This document shows positions 47,630-60,792 of a stretch of 64,000 nt of DNA, one piece after another. Below the pieces are notes generated by a model. It made no database searches. It had not been told where the DNA came from and saw only the letters and a list, made by a program, of their open reading frames with translations. Within the stretch, counting starts at the first letter, position 1; every line of letters starts with the position of its first letter. This DNA comes from Dirofilaria immitis (Eukaryota > Nematoda > Chromadorea > Rhabditida > Onchocercidae): NCBI GenBank assembly GCA_024305405.1, contig JAKNDB010000098.1, positions 3,091,001 to 3,155,000 of the forward strand, read 5' to 3'. A program made the position numbers and the translations under genes.

Positions 47630-50600
47630 TTCGTCTTAATGTACAAATATTCATATACAAATAACTATAGAAGAAAATTTTGAGTACTTGAAATTAGAGG
47701 AATATATTAGATCGTTGCAAAACAATAATATTTATTACTAACAATTTCCATCCTAAACAAGAGTAGGAGTTTGTTTAGATGAAAAATTTTTGAGAAAATT
47801 TTCAACTAAATTTATCAGCGTAAAATGATTGTATATAAATCAATTTCTTTTTTTTTCCGATCGATTCAACGATGATCGCATATTTTTAAATATGTATTTT
47901 CAGATGTGTCTTTGCTTAAAACTTTATTTAATCAAATCGTTGAATTTACAAGATATATACTAAACTTAAGCAATTTAAATTTTTATTTAGACTTCATAAA
48001 CTAATGTATGAAAAGTTTGATATCATAAAAATTAAGTGAAAGAAGTTAAATATTACTTCAGACAGCTGAATGAACCATCGATTCAATTATGTCTTATTAC
48101 AACGGTTAATTAGTTAGGCATACATATTTTAATCATTTAATTTCATGCTTGTTTATTTTTCAAAATTTGTTTCAAATGATTCTACTTGCTCAATTAATTT
48201 AAAGTTTGCATATGACGATGAAGAATATGAAGTGAAATTTAGCGTATTAGAATTGTCCAAATCTTCTGAATATGCTTATTGCTACATGTAACATTTAATG
48301 TGATTTATCTAAGATTCTAGTCGAAGTTTCCAATTTCCGTTCATAGATCAAACTTTTAATTAGGCAAAAACGCTATAAAAGATAAAACATTGTTTACGAA
48401 TTAGATTTCTACAATGTACACATAGAACATTTAATTCATAAGCAAAACATTTTACTTCATTTGGATAAATTCATTTAAGCGTACGAATCAATCTGATTCT
48501 AAATAAGCAAACTTTCGAAATTCAAAATTTAAATGTTTCCTAGAAAAATATAATTCAAATTTATGACAATTCTAAAAGAATGAACAAATGAGCAAAATGA
48601 ACAAATGAAACACAAAAAGTACGATAAAAAATAAAAGTTGGAAGTATTCGTTATCATTCGATGGAAGCAATAATATTAATTTTCGATGAACAAGTAAGTA
48701 GTAATTCAAACAAATTACATAAACATCTAACATTTCAATCATTTTTCATTCGTAAAAATAGCATAGGATGAAAAATAGGAATAAATGAAATATGAAATTT
48801 TACACTTTTGATTATTTCAGGATAATAAGATTAACTGTTATTTACAAAGAATTGAAGATAATTAGTCAATCATATGGAATCATAAATTTTCATTAAAATT
48901 TGCAGCAATAAAAACGTTGAAATCATTATAAAATTAAATGATACGAATATTCGGTAATCATTATATTTGCAACATTGTCCTTTCTTCAACATTTCTTTCA
49001 CATAATTAAATAGGGTAATCCGTTCACCAATAATTTCATTGCCATATTATAAATCTCATGATCATTGGTCATATTTTGAATAGAAATGAATTGAAATAAT
49101 TCGTTTTCATTGTTTCATATACCTTGAAAATAATATATATGAAAAGATTCGCCATACGAATTTCTGCAAATATGGATATTAATCGATAAACTGCGCAAGA
49201 TTGATGAGAATTTTTCAAACATCCTTTTTATTATTATTTTTTTTTTTTGTTCTGCTATTCAGCTGAACTAATTAATGAGAAAAAACGAATCAATGCTAGA
49301 ATAAAAATTGAATAATGAGAAAACTTCAACGTCTGAAAAGTTTCAAATAAAAGAAAGAAACTCATTTTTATTAGGCATGGAATTCTTTCGATGTTAAATG
49401 TTGAAGAACATCAGTAATCATGGTGCATGTTCACGATAACTTCTTAAATAAAATTTAATTCGAATCTATACGACTGTTACTAGTGCATTTTATCATTAAT
49501 GCATCATATTATTCTATAGATCAATGGTATCTTATTTGATTGTTTAAATATTTCCCTGTAACGATTTGATAACAAATTGGAATAAGGAAAAAAAAAAGGC
49601 AACGAAGAAGATTCATGAATAATTTAACGACGAAGTTAGAGAGATCATTTCAATAAAAAGCGGAAATTAGCATTTCTCTTCCTTTCAAATATCATTCATA
49701 TCATTTTTACATCAATTATTTAAATAATTGTTTTAATTTGCTATGGTCAAGATTACGATATAAATAATTGGATACTGTAATATGAACGAGTTGAGATACG
49801 GTATTTTGATATTTAATAACAAATTCACATATTTATGAAACGATAGTGGAATTTTTTTATGGCCATATTTGACAATTCTTTTCAATACTAAATTGTCTTA
49901 TTAAATACTTATTGAAAACTTCAATTTTTCTTAATCTCTGTTAATTTAAAATGAATTAGGATAAAATAAGCATAATAAATACAGCTTCAACAACAACAAC
50001 AGTATCAATATTTGTCCTGATTTTATTTGGTTTCCAAATCGATGTGCAATTTCATTGGATTAATTCATTTATCTTGAAGCAATAATAAACTTATTTTATA
50101 TAATTTTTGATCTTTCCTTTTTTTTTTTGTATTTGCTGATTACAATGATATTCGCTGATTACAATAATATTCGCTGATTACAATAATATTTGCTGATTAA
50201 CAATCATGCATTATTACTACGAAAGTTTTACTAAAAAAAAATTTTTTTATCCTTTTTACTCCCTATTTATTCCTATCTTCAACAATAATCATTTAGATGA
50301 TTTTGTTGACTTTTTTTTTTGCTTCTCATCTTTTTTTTTTTTCATCAGTATATATCTGATATTAAAATTATTTTAGCAGGATGATATTGTAAAATGAGGA
50401 TGATGATATCATGGAAATTTGAGCGGATCATCGATGATTTTATTCGTTTCTTCTTTTTTTTTTTTTTTCATCATTTCATTTTTTCAAACATGATTATCTC
50501 TATTTCATCTAAAAATGCTTTATGCTCATTTAATATGCTCATATTTTCATGCTATCGCCTTTTTTTTTTTTTTTAATTGCTAACATCAATAATTCGTTGA

Positions 50601-51118
50601 TGCAAAATTATGTACAATATACATTATCATTATTTATACATAGATTTCAATATTCCTATGCTATCATTTTATATTTTGAAATTTTATTCATTTAAAAATG
50701 CTTCTTCTTCTTCGTCTTCGTCTTCTTCGTCTTCGTCTTCTTTCAATTGATCGAATTATTCGATTATTGCAATTCAAATTTATTCATAATTTGAAATTTA
50801 ATTATTTATTTGAAAAAAAAAAAAAAAGACAGAAAAATTATCTCATAACTAAACGATTGCTAAGGGAATATTTTTCTTATCCTCATAGCTTGAAATCTGT
50901 CAACTTCAGCGCAACAGAATATTTCTTTTGAAATTTGAAATTTGATTAAAATATTTTTATTGCTATATAAGCTAATTTCATACTGAAATAGTATTTTGAC
51001 TGCTATATCAGAATGATCATACATATTAGAATGATTAATGTTACGAATAGTTTCATTAATAGATTTAAAATTATACATCTTCAGGCCATTTTTTTATCAT
51101 TTAAATTTTGCTATTCTA
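47630..51118. other. Noncoding block, diverged copy of the 32-36 kb region
   Basis: About 47,980-49,110 resembles 31,980-33,360 and includes the high-identity patch at 48,715-49,025; the part after 49,190 resembles 34,260 onward only loosely. A short 19-bp repeat (ATTCGCTGATTACAATAAT, about 4 copies) lies at 50,130-50,205. No exon recognised. Confidence 0.5.
48715..49025. repeat. High-identity duplicate of 32,959-33,267
   Basis: Partner of the block at 33.0 kb; see there. Confidence 0.88.
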
Positions 51119-51187
51119 TCGTTAATAATGACGATAATGATAATGATAATGATGGTGATGATTATGATAATGACGATGACGATGATG

Positions 51188-51219
<32 letters not shown>

Positions 51220-51232
51220 GATGATGAAATTA
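51119..51232. repeat. GAT/GAC microsatellite
   Basis: About 110 bases of (GAT)n with interspersed GAC, AAT and GGT triplets; it creates poly-Asp, poly-Met and poly-Ile open frames that should be ignored. Confidence 0.95.
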
Positions 51233-51837
51233 CATAGCAATAAAAGGATAGCAATAGCGATACATTTTTCATTATTGCTTTTCTGGTCTATCATCGTTTT
51301 GGTAGCTTGAAAATAAGAGCCTTTTTCAATTAGCTCTGCTTCCCATTCCCTTCTTCTTCATCTTCCTTCTTCTTCTTTCTGATTCGTCGCAGAAGAATGA
51401 TTGTAATTGTCGTTTCTTCCATTTTAAGGTATTCATCCATTTTCATAATATCTCGCAATAATTTTAACTTTTTTTTTTTTTTTTTCATTTTCCATATTTC
51501 AACATTGGAAAATAATTTAAAGCAACAAAATGATCAATCCATTTAAGGTTGTACTATTATTTTTATCGCTTTTTTCTTTTTGATATATTTATCTTCCCTT
51601 TTTTTTTTTTTTTTTCAGTTTTCAATTTTCATGCATTTCTCACATTTTCACTTTTCCTATTTGACAATGATAAATAACTCTAACGAATATTGCTGAACCA
51701 CTATTAAGCATTGTAATTTTATTTCAAGAATCCTCGAAGATAATTGTTAATGGTATATATCTTCTTATATGAAATTTTATCATCCTACTTAATTATTTGT
51801 ATGATTACGATATTCGCAGAATATTACTTATCAAAAT

Positions 51838-52080
51838 CGATTTAGACATTTTTTTTTTTGCGTAATATTGGAAATTTTTGTTGAAAATTCTAATTTAATT
51901 CATATCTGTTTATTACTTGTTATCATGATAATGATAACGGCAAAATATGTCCTTATCAGAATTAATTTAACTTTTTCATAATATTGGAAATTTTCGTTGA
52001 AAATTCTAATTTAATTCATATCTGTTTATTACTTGTTATCATGATATTGATAACGGCAAAATATCTCCTTATCAAATCAA
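51838..52080. repeat. Tandem duplication of about 120 bp
   Basis: Two copies of a unit containing AATTCATATCTGTTTATTAC and TTGTTATCATGATA(A/T)TGATAACG, with few differences. Confidence 0.85.
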
Positions 52081-52129
52081 TCGGTTTGAAACCATTTTTT
52101 TCATAATACTGAAAAAATAAAAATTTCAA

Positions 52130-52560
52130 TTTATATTTAACAATTACAGCAGTTAACGTTAAGTTATTAAAAATCTATTCATTGATTATCGATTTTATCA
52201 AAATCAATCTAAAACCTAAAAATGATATTATCACTTTATCGTTTGCACTTATAAATTATCATATATTTAACAATTATAGCACCTTATCACAATTACCGCA
52301 CCTATCGTTAAGTTATTAAAAATCTATTCATTGATTATCGATTTTATCAAAATCAATCTAAAACCTAAAAATGATATTATCACTTTATCGTTTGCACTTG
52401 TAAATTATCATATATTTAACAATTATAGCACCTTATCACAATTACAGCACCTATCGTTAAGTTATTAAAAATTTATTCATTGATTATTGATTTTATCAAA
52501 ATCAATCTAAAACCTAAAAATGATATTATCAGTTTATCGTTTGCACTTATAAATTATCAA
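52130..52560. repeat. About 145-155-bp tandem repeat, 3 copies
   Basis: Three copies around GTTAAGTTATTAAAAATCTA (52,160, 52,312, 52,455) followed by CATTGATTATCGATTTTATC; near-identical in the core. Confidence 0.87.
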
Positions 52561-53095
52561 TTTTTCGCATAATTTTATATTTATAGAAATTTCATTTATA
52601 TTTGCTAGAAAAAGTTTAAATTAAAAAAAAAGAAAAAAATTGTTGGCAATTAGACTGTTGCCAATTGATTTTTCTTTTTTTTTTCTCATCCATATATAAG
52701 AGTTATAACGAATATTTATATATATATACATATGGTTCGATAGAAGTCAGTCAGGCAAATATGAGCCTTTTTTTTTTTTTTTTTTAAAAAACTTATATTA
52801 AAAGATCGATAATTAATTGATAGAATGATTTAGAAAAAAAAAATGATAAAATTATTATCAATTATTTAATTCTTAAAATTTTATAAGTTATTTTATTTTT
52901 ACTTTTTAAATTAATTTTTAACGATATTATCAATCGTTTGGCTTTCATTAAAAAATTGATGTTATTGAAGATGATGAAGGCATAATTATAAAGAAAGATA
53001 GTGAGTGCCTTCATTGTTTTGACTATTTCAAGTGGTATGCGAATTTTTGAAAAGCATTAAATTTAACTTCCTCAGTTTATCACTATTATTTACTC

Positions 53096-53190
53096 CTATC
53101 TATCTATCTATCTATCTATCTATTTATCTACCTATTTATTTATCTATCATCTATCTATCTATCTATCTATTTATCTATCTATCTATCGAC
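53096..53190. repeat. TATC (CTAT) tetranucleotide microsatellite
   Basis: About 22 tetranucleotides with TTAT and CTAC interruptions; it produces a YLSIYLSI open frame of no meaning. Confidence 0.95.
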
Positions 53191-53921
53191 TTGCATTTTA
53201 TTTCTTACATTCGAAGCGAAGCAATAAATTTCATTCTAATTCTTATTAAATTATTTTTAATTCAATTATTATCATTTATTAAATTCATTACTTCTCTTTC
53301 CTGCAAATTATTATTTGTTATATTTGAAAAAAAAAAACAAAAAAAAATGAAATAAAATTGGAATTTATTAAATTAAATTAAATTAAAAATGAAATTAAAT
53401 TAAAATAAATTAATCAAATTATGATAAAAATTTTTTTAGAAAATTGAAACAAAACAAAAATTTCTATAAAATTTAATTTGAAATAAATTAAATTAAATTG
53501 TTTGGTTTTTTCTTCCTCCCCCTTAATTTTGCATTACTAAAAATATCGTTTCAAACAATTTTTTGATAATGCCAAATTTTGATAATATAAAACTGATCGA
53601 AGTTTAAGCCTAAAATTGCCTTTTTGTTTTTTTCTTTTTTCACTCACTCTCTCTCTCTCTCTCGTCTTTTTTTTCTAATATCTATTCGGGTGTGGAAGGA
53701 AGGAAGGAAGGAAAAAATTTTGGCTGCTTTTAACTATTTGAAAAATGCAATCGTATTTTTCCTCAATACTTTGTTTTTTCTTTTTTTTTTCATCAATTTC
53801 TATATTAGGCCAAATAAGCAATGAGAAATATTTTAAGTTTAATTTTCTTTTCTTTTTTTCTTCTTTTTTTTTTTCTTACCTTTGAATTCTTTTACCTTTG
53901 ATAGTTTATTTTTATTACTAC

Positions 53922-53924
53922 CAA

Positions 53925-53956
<32 letters not shown>

Positions 53957-53960
53957 TCAT
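53922..53960. repeat. TAG trinucleotide microsatellite
   Basis: Uninterrupted (TAG/GTA)n, about 11 units. Confidence 0.95.
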
Positions 53961-54120
53961 TTCTACTTCAATTTATATGCGCAAAATTTTTTCAAGTTTT
54001 TTTTTTTTTTTAGTCAAATAGTTAATTTTGAAAAGTTATGTATATTTCATAAATTTTTACCCAACAAATCAATCATCAAATACTTTAGTTGTTGTGATGA
54101 TTGATCATCGGACAAACACA

Positions 54121-54460
54121 AACAATGTTATATTGATAAGCAATAGGATTCTCGAAATCAAGCAACCTATATATCTCATCGAATCTCGCTATTTAATCAA
54201 TCATTTACCAGTTTAATTATTCAAACTTTGAGATAATTGAATGTTTCGGCATCAGAGTTTCTTCTATTGTGATTTGAAATAAAATTTCGGAACGTCCTGC
54301 ATATGCGGGACAACAAACAATGTTACATTGATAAGCAATAGGATTCTCGAAATCAAGCAACCTATATATCTCATCGAATCTCGCTATTTAATCAATCATT
54401 TACCAGTTTAATTATTCAAACTTTGAGATAATTGAATATTTCGGCATCAAAGTTTTCCAA
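54121..54460. repeat. Duplication of about 140 bp, 196 bp apart
   Basis: 54,121-54,262 and 54,317-54,458 are nearly identical (from AACAATGTTA through TCTCGCTATTTAATCAATCA to CGGCATCA.AGTTT); the second is preceded by a unique GGAACGTCC..TATGCGGGAC segment. Confidence 0.88.
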
Positions 54461-54469
54461 TATTTACAA

Positions 54470-55300
54470 CAACATCATTTTTGTTTTTGTTTTTGTTTTT
54501 TTTTTATGTCATAATAATTTATACGAGTAAATAAATAATTTATACAAATAAATAAGTTTTTTTGACATATTTTCTCTTATTTGATTTTAGAAATTATTGT
54601 AAATAATTTATACAAATAAATAAACAAACAATGATCAACATTTACAACAACATCAAATGATTTTTGTTTTTGTTTTTTTTATGTTGTAATAATTTATACG
54701 AGTAAATAAATAATTCACACAAATAAATAAATAACAAATAAATAAATTTTTTTTGACATATTCTTTCTTATTTGTAAATTATTGTAAATAATTTGTTGTA
54801 TAAATTATTGTTTTATATAAATTATTTATAATAATTTATATGAACCAAAAATAAAACAAACAATGATATTCTCGCATATTTGATGATAAAAATTATTGTA
54901 AATAATTTATACAAATAAATAAACAAACAATGATCAACATTTACAACAACATCAAATGATTTTTGTTTTTCTTTTACGTTATAATAATTTATACGAGTAA
55001 ATAAATAATTTATACGAGTAAATAAATAATTTACACAAATAAATAAATAACAAATAAAATTTTTTTTTTCACATATTCTTTCTTATTTGCAAATTATTGT
55101 AAATAATTTGTTGTATAAATTATTGTTTGTATAAATTATTTACAATAATTTATACAAACCAAAAATAAAACAAACAATGATATTCTCGCATATTTGATTA
55201 TAAAAATTATTGTAAATAATTTATACAAATAAATAAACAAACAATGATATTCTCGCATATTTGATTATAAAAATTATTATTGCCTTTATTACGTAATATA
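54470..55300. repeat. Complex repeat field with inverted repeats
   Basis: Interleaved copies of GTAAATAATTTATACAAATA, AACAAACAATGATATTCTCG and ATTTACAACAACATCAAATG. TTGTATAAATTATT and AATAATTTATACAA occur repeatedly in both orientations and can form hairpins (for example about 55,107-55,165). Confidence 0.85.
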
Positions 55301-56015
55301 AAAACAAATAATGTTTATGAATTGAAAAAGATTGATAAAAATTCATAAATATTGAAATGGTACTTTTCGTTTTTTTTTTTTTTTGTCTTTCCTAAATTAA
55401 ACTTTTATTTCATTGCAACAACTATATTACGACGACGATGAGAAGGGAAAAACTTTTTACAAATTATTGATTTGTAAAATATATGTTTTTTTGGAAGTTC
55501 GAAAATGATAAAATATGGACATATAGATATATACATATATATACTTGTTATTTTTCATATATCAACATTTATCTTAGGCTTTTTTAATTTTAGTTTTCAG
55601 TTCGTTTGCTTTTTTTTTTGGCTTTTTTTTTGCGCCTATTATTATAAGTCTTAAATTGTGTATTTGGTCGTTTTAAGGCATTATATAGTCGATCAATTTA
55701 AAATATGCCTTTTGGTTAGTTCTCAATCGTTTTGCCTTTTTTCTGGTTTTTTTTTTTTTTTTGTCAACCTAAAAATTTATAATATTTAATTAAGCATTAA
55801 ATAGGCTTAATTATTAAAAAGATTAATTACATGATAGCAATGATTATTGTCATGATTTTCATCAATAGCGAAAACAAGGATAGGCTACAAAATTTATAAA
55901 TAAATTAATAAAAATGTTAGATGTGAAAAATATCATTGATTTGCGGATAGCAATAATTTGTAATGAGAAAAATATTTCGACGAAATAAAAATTGTATCTA
56001 TTTTGAAATGATTAG
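55301..56015. other. Noncoding stretch
   Basis: AT-rich sequence with long T runs (55,371-55,384, 55,749-55,762). Nothing recognised. Confidence 0.45.
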
Positions 56016-56635
56016 AAAATGGAAAATTTATCACTTTATTATCATTTCGCTGATAAAATAGGCTATTCGTTGACATATTTTACATATGTATTAGTATTTT
56101 ATATGAATCGTTTTTTTTCTGAATTAAAATTTTATGAAACTTAATTTTTATCATTTTTTTTTCAATCTGAGTGATGAAATAGTATAACTTAGTAATGAAG
56201 TTTATATATATGATATAATCATAAAATGGAAAACTTATCACTATTATCATTTCGCTGATAAAATAGGCTATTCGTTGACATATTTTACATATGTATTAGC
56301 ATTTTATAAGAATCGTTTTTTTTCTGAATTAAAATTTTTGGAACTTAATTTTTATCATTTTTTTTTCAATCTGAGTGATGAAATAGTATAATTTAGTGAT
56401 GAAATTTATATATGTGATATGATTATAAAATGGAAAACTTATCACTTTATTATCATTTCTCTGATAAAATAGGCTATTCGTTGACATATTTTACATATGT
56501 ATTAGTATTTTATAAGAATCGTTTTTTTTTTCTGAATTAAAATTTTATGAAACTTAATTTTTATCATTTTTTTTTCAATCTGAGTGATGAAATAGTATAA
56601 TTTAGTGATGAAATTTATATATGTGATATGATTAT
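56016..56635. repeat. About 203-bp tandem repeat, 3 copies
   Basis: Units begin at AAAATGGAAAA (about 56,017, 56,223 and 56,427) and include GCTATTCGTTGACATATTTT and TTTCAATCTGAGTGATGAAA. Most differences are in T-run lengths. Confidence 0.92.
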
Positions 56636-57896
56636 ATAAGGTTATTTTTTACGAAATTAAATTTCAAAAATTTATTTTTTACAATTTTTGGCTTTCATAG
56701 AAAATTTTATAAAATGATGAAACGATGTATCTATCCCATCTATATCTCTAATACAATTATATGAAATATTTTTTTTTTTAGATTAAAATTAAAAAGTTTA
56801 ATTTTATTGATTTTTTTGTTTTTCATTCAAATAATTCATTCAGCGATAAAATGATTAGTAATGATAAAATTTGAAATAATCTTTTTTTTCCTATTGATAA
56901 ACCATTTATCAATTTTATAGTAGTATGAATAAAAGAATTATTAAATGATAGTTAGATTGTAAAATAAATAGAAAAATAGGATGAATAAATTTGTCTTTGC
57001 TTATTTATTCATTGCATCTTATCATTAGGAAGAATAAGTTTATCTTTGCTTATTTATTCATTCCATCTTATCATTATCTCATTAACACTATCACCTAAAA
57101 ATGAAAAATATAAAAATTTATTCTAAAATTTTTAGTTAACAATATTTTACTAGGCTAAACTAAATCAAACTAATAATATGATGATAAGAAATGGCGAAAT
57201 TACAAGAAAACCAAAGTGAAACTATAGTTATTGATAATGATAACTATAAAGAAGTTATCATTTAAAAGTGAAACTATAGTTATTGATAATGATAACGAAA
57301 AAAAAGAAATAAAATAGATATTATTTCAAATTTACTATTTTATCATTTCAAATTTAATTTCGTTTATTTGAAAATACTGATAACAAAGGTGACAAGAAAG
57401 AGAATCAAAATGGATCAATTTAATTTGAACAATTTTATTATAGCAGATGTCTTTTTGTCTTTGACGGATAAAAGAAAAATGAAAATTGACTATTATCAAT
57501 TGATATTAATCTGTCAATTGTCCCTTTAACTAATCATTCATCATTGTCATCATTTATTTTGAAAAATCGTAAAATGATAAAAATCAATTTTTATCATAAA
57601 ATTTACTATCATATCATTTAGTCATATAAATAATGATGAAATAATTTATTAAATTACAATTATTTCATTTTAACAAATCATTTCAAATTATAGTTGTTGC
57701 AAGATGCTTCATTTTTAATTTCTCTTAATGGATATAATAAATAATTGATTAATATGCAATTACGGATAATAAATAATTATTTATCATTTTTTTTTTATTT
57801 TGTTTGGATTAGTAAAATAATGATTTTATCACTTGTTATAGTTTTATCCATTTTTTTCTCCCGTCTTTTCTTATGTCGTTTATTTATTATTTTATT
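56636..57896. other. Noncoding stretch with small duplications
   Basis: Short direct repeats at about 56,980-57,080 and 57,215-57,300 (GTGAAACTATAGTTATTGAT twice). An open plus-strand frame starting at 57,745 runs into the following minisatellite and is not considered a gene. Confidence 0.45.
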
Positions 57897-58542
57897 ATTA
57901 GGTAAACAAACAATACTACGTCCATTATTTATTATTTATTTATTATCAAATAAACAAACAATACTACGTCCATTATTTATTATTTATTTATTATTTTATT
58001 ATCAGGCAAACAAACAATATTACGTCCATTATTTATTATTTATTTATTATCAAGTAAACAAACAACACTACGTCTATTATTTATTATTTTATTATCAGGT
58101 AAACAAACAATACTACATCCATTATTTATTATTTTATTATCAAGTAAACAAACAATACTACGTCCATTATTTATTATTTTTATTATTTATTTATTATTTT
58201 ATTATCAGGCAAACAAACAATATTACGTCCATTATTTATTATTTATTTATTATCAAGTAAACAAACAATACTACGTCCATTATTTATTATTTTTATTATT
58301 TATTTATTATTTTATTATCAGGCAAACAAGCAATATTACGTCCATTATTTATTATTTTATTATCAGGCAAACAAGCAATATTACGTCCATTATTTATTAT
58401 TTTATTATCAGATAAACAAACAATACTACGTCCATTATTTATTATTTTATTATCAGATAAACAAGCAATACTACGTCCATTATTTATTATTTATTTATTA
58501 TCAAGTAAACAAACAATACTACGTCCATTATTTATTATTTAG
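57897..58542. repeat. Minisatellite with CTACGTCC core, about 14 units
   Basis: Units of about 40-70 bp: AAACAAACAATACTACGTCC followed by a variable stretch of ATTATTTATTATTT..TTATTATCA. Unit length varies by 4-base and 5-base steps in the ATTT part; the core is nearly constant. Confidence 0.92.
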
Positions 58543-59754
58543 AAAATTTTTTGAAATGGCTTAATTTTTTTTTTTTTTTGGTGAAAAATTTTACATTTAT
58601 TAATAAACAATACGATCTAATCTGTAATATTGAAATGTTAAAAATGAAAAAAAAAAGAGAAGAAAAAGTAATTTGATTAAAAATATTTATTTAAATTTTT
58701 GAATGAATGAATGAAAAAAAAAAAAGAATTTCTTAATTTTTCAATCTTTCTTTTTTTTTTTAATTTCTTAAAATCTAAGAAATGATTAAATTTTTTTTTT
58801 GATTATCGCTTAAAAAATGCGGCAATCAATTTTTGCTCACATTTTAAATTATTCATTTCAGATGTATAAAAAGAAAAAAAAAAAAACTAAGAGCCTATGT
58901 TTTGTTAATTTCTATCCTATCAAAATGAATATAATGATGTTTTTTTTTTTTAAAAAGGTTGGATAAAAGGATAAGCCTTTTTTTTTTTAGAATCAATTTA
59001 TTTTTTTTTTTTAAAGCATTCATTTTTACTTTTTCCTTCCTAACAATTTTCATGTGTCAAATTTCGTTTTTTTTTACATTTACGCTAACGAATAGTATGC
59101 TACTAGCCATAAAGAATAATTTGAACTGATTTTTCTCACCTTTTTTTTTTTTTTTTGTTAAGGCCATAAAGCCAAATTGCTGTAATTCTATATCGATATA
59201 TGCATCCATATATATATAAATAAAAGCCTAGTAATGAAAATTGCTTTAAATAAATTGAAAAATTTTTCATTCAATATCATCAACATATATAAATAAATTT
59301 TATTGGCAATTAAAAAAAATAAAAGAATAAAAGAAAAAGCCTAAAATAAAAAAAAAAGCAAAAGCCTAAAAGAAAAAAAAGCAAAAGCCTAAAGGAAAAG
59401 GAAAAAAACAACGACGACAATATGAGATATATCGAAATATAAATTAAATTAGAATACAAATAAGACTTTCGTTTTTAATTGTTTGGAAAATTACCAATTT
59501 TAATTTTATTTTTTTTTTTAATTTATCAATACAAATTATAGCGAAATATTTTCATTCAAATATAACTTATACATAAACAAATTTATCAGTCAAAAATAAA
59601 TTTATCAATTAAACTTTCTCTCTTTTTTTTTCTTGATAATTTCGATTGATTAATTATCGTTTTCGTTTTCCTTTTTTTTCTTTTCTTTCACTTATATTAT
59701 TATCAGCTAGAATAATCGTTCTAATTTATTTTTTAATTTTTTAAAATCATGCTT
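58543..59754. other. Noncoding stretch with many T and A runs
   Basis: Nothing coding seen. A short repeat of AAAAGCCTAAAA-type words lies at about 59,334-59,400. Confidence 0.45.
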
Positions 59755-60255
59755 ATAAAACATAGTATGTTATTTTTGATAACAATTCAAATTATCATAT
59801 CATATTAAAAATATTATTATGCCTTAATGCTCATAAGCGTAGCATATAACTTTGATAGCAACAATTCAAATTATCATATCATCTTAAAAATATTACTATA
59901 CTGAATGCTTATAAGCATAGTATATTATTTTGATAACAATTCAAAATATCATATCATCTCAAAAATATTATTTTAATAATATATTATCAGTATATTATTT
60001 TGATAACAATTCAAAGTGTCATATCATATTAAAAATATTACTATACTGAATGCTTATAAGCATAGTATATTATTTTGATAACAATTCAAAATATCATATC
60101 ATTTCAAAAAATATTATTTTATTAATACATTATCAGTATATTATTTTGATAACAACAATTCAAAATATCATATCATCTCAAAAAGTATTATTTTAATAAT
60201 ACATTATCAGTATATTATTTTGATAACAACAATTCAAAGTATCATATCATCATTA
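59755..60255. repeat. Mixed tandem repeat around TTTTGATAACAATTCAAA
   Basis: Seven or so copies of TTTTGATAACAATTCAAA.TATCATATCAT separated by two alternating spacers (a GCTTATAAGCATAGTATATTA type, itself partly palindromic, and a TAATACATTATCAGTATATTA type). Confidence 0.88.
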
Positions 60256-60792
60256 AAAAAATTTATTATACTAAAAAGAATTTACCATTAATACATGCCA
60301 ATTAGAAATCGAATAAAAATTTATTCCTATAAATTTTAATAATTATAAACTTTTTTTATTTTTTTCTTGAATTCAACAATTATTTCTACATTCTTTGAAT
60401 TATATTAGAATGTTCCATTTTTTTTTTTTTTCTCCTCCAATTGTTGCTATCAATAAATTATTGAAAAATATTTTTGCATATAATAAAATTTTTTTCTTTT
60501 CGCTATGTATTGGATAAAAATTGTTACATTTTTATTTTTATTTATTTATTTGTTTTTTTTTTTCGACGAAAATTTTTGAAAAATTTTTGATTGTAATTTT
60601 TGTTTTTCCCACTTAATTATAATATAATAAATGTGAAAAAATGATGTGAACGATGGATTTGTTTTTTTTTTTTCGTTTTGACATAAAATTGAATTATCTT
60701 TTCTTTTTTTTGTTTTCAATATTATTTGATAAGAAGATTTCGTTGTGTTTTCATTTTTTGTTTTGATTTTTTTCATATATATAATATTAGAA
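60256..60792. other. Noncoding stretch
   Basis: AT-rich with T runs; nothing recognised. Confidence 0.45.

Noticed and set aside
51013..51310. Overlapping poly-Asp, poly-Met and poly-Ile frames
   Set aside because: Translations of a GAT/GAC microsatellite.
53032..53355. YLSIYLSI-repeat frame
   Set aside because: Translation of a TATC microsatellite.
57745..58260. Open frame of 171 codons on the plus strand
   Set aside because: Most of it is translation of the CTACGTCC minisatellite and low-complexity TTATT sequence; no splice context or family motif.
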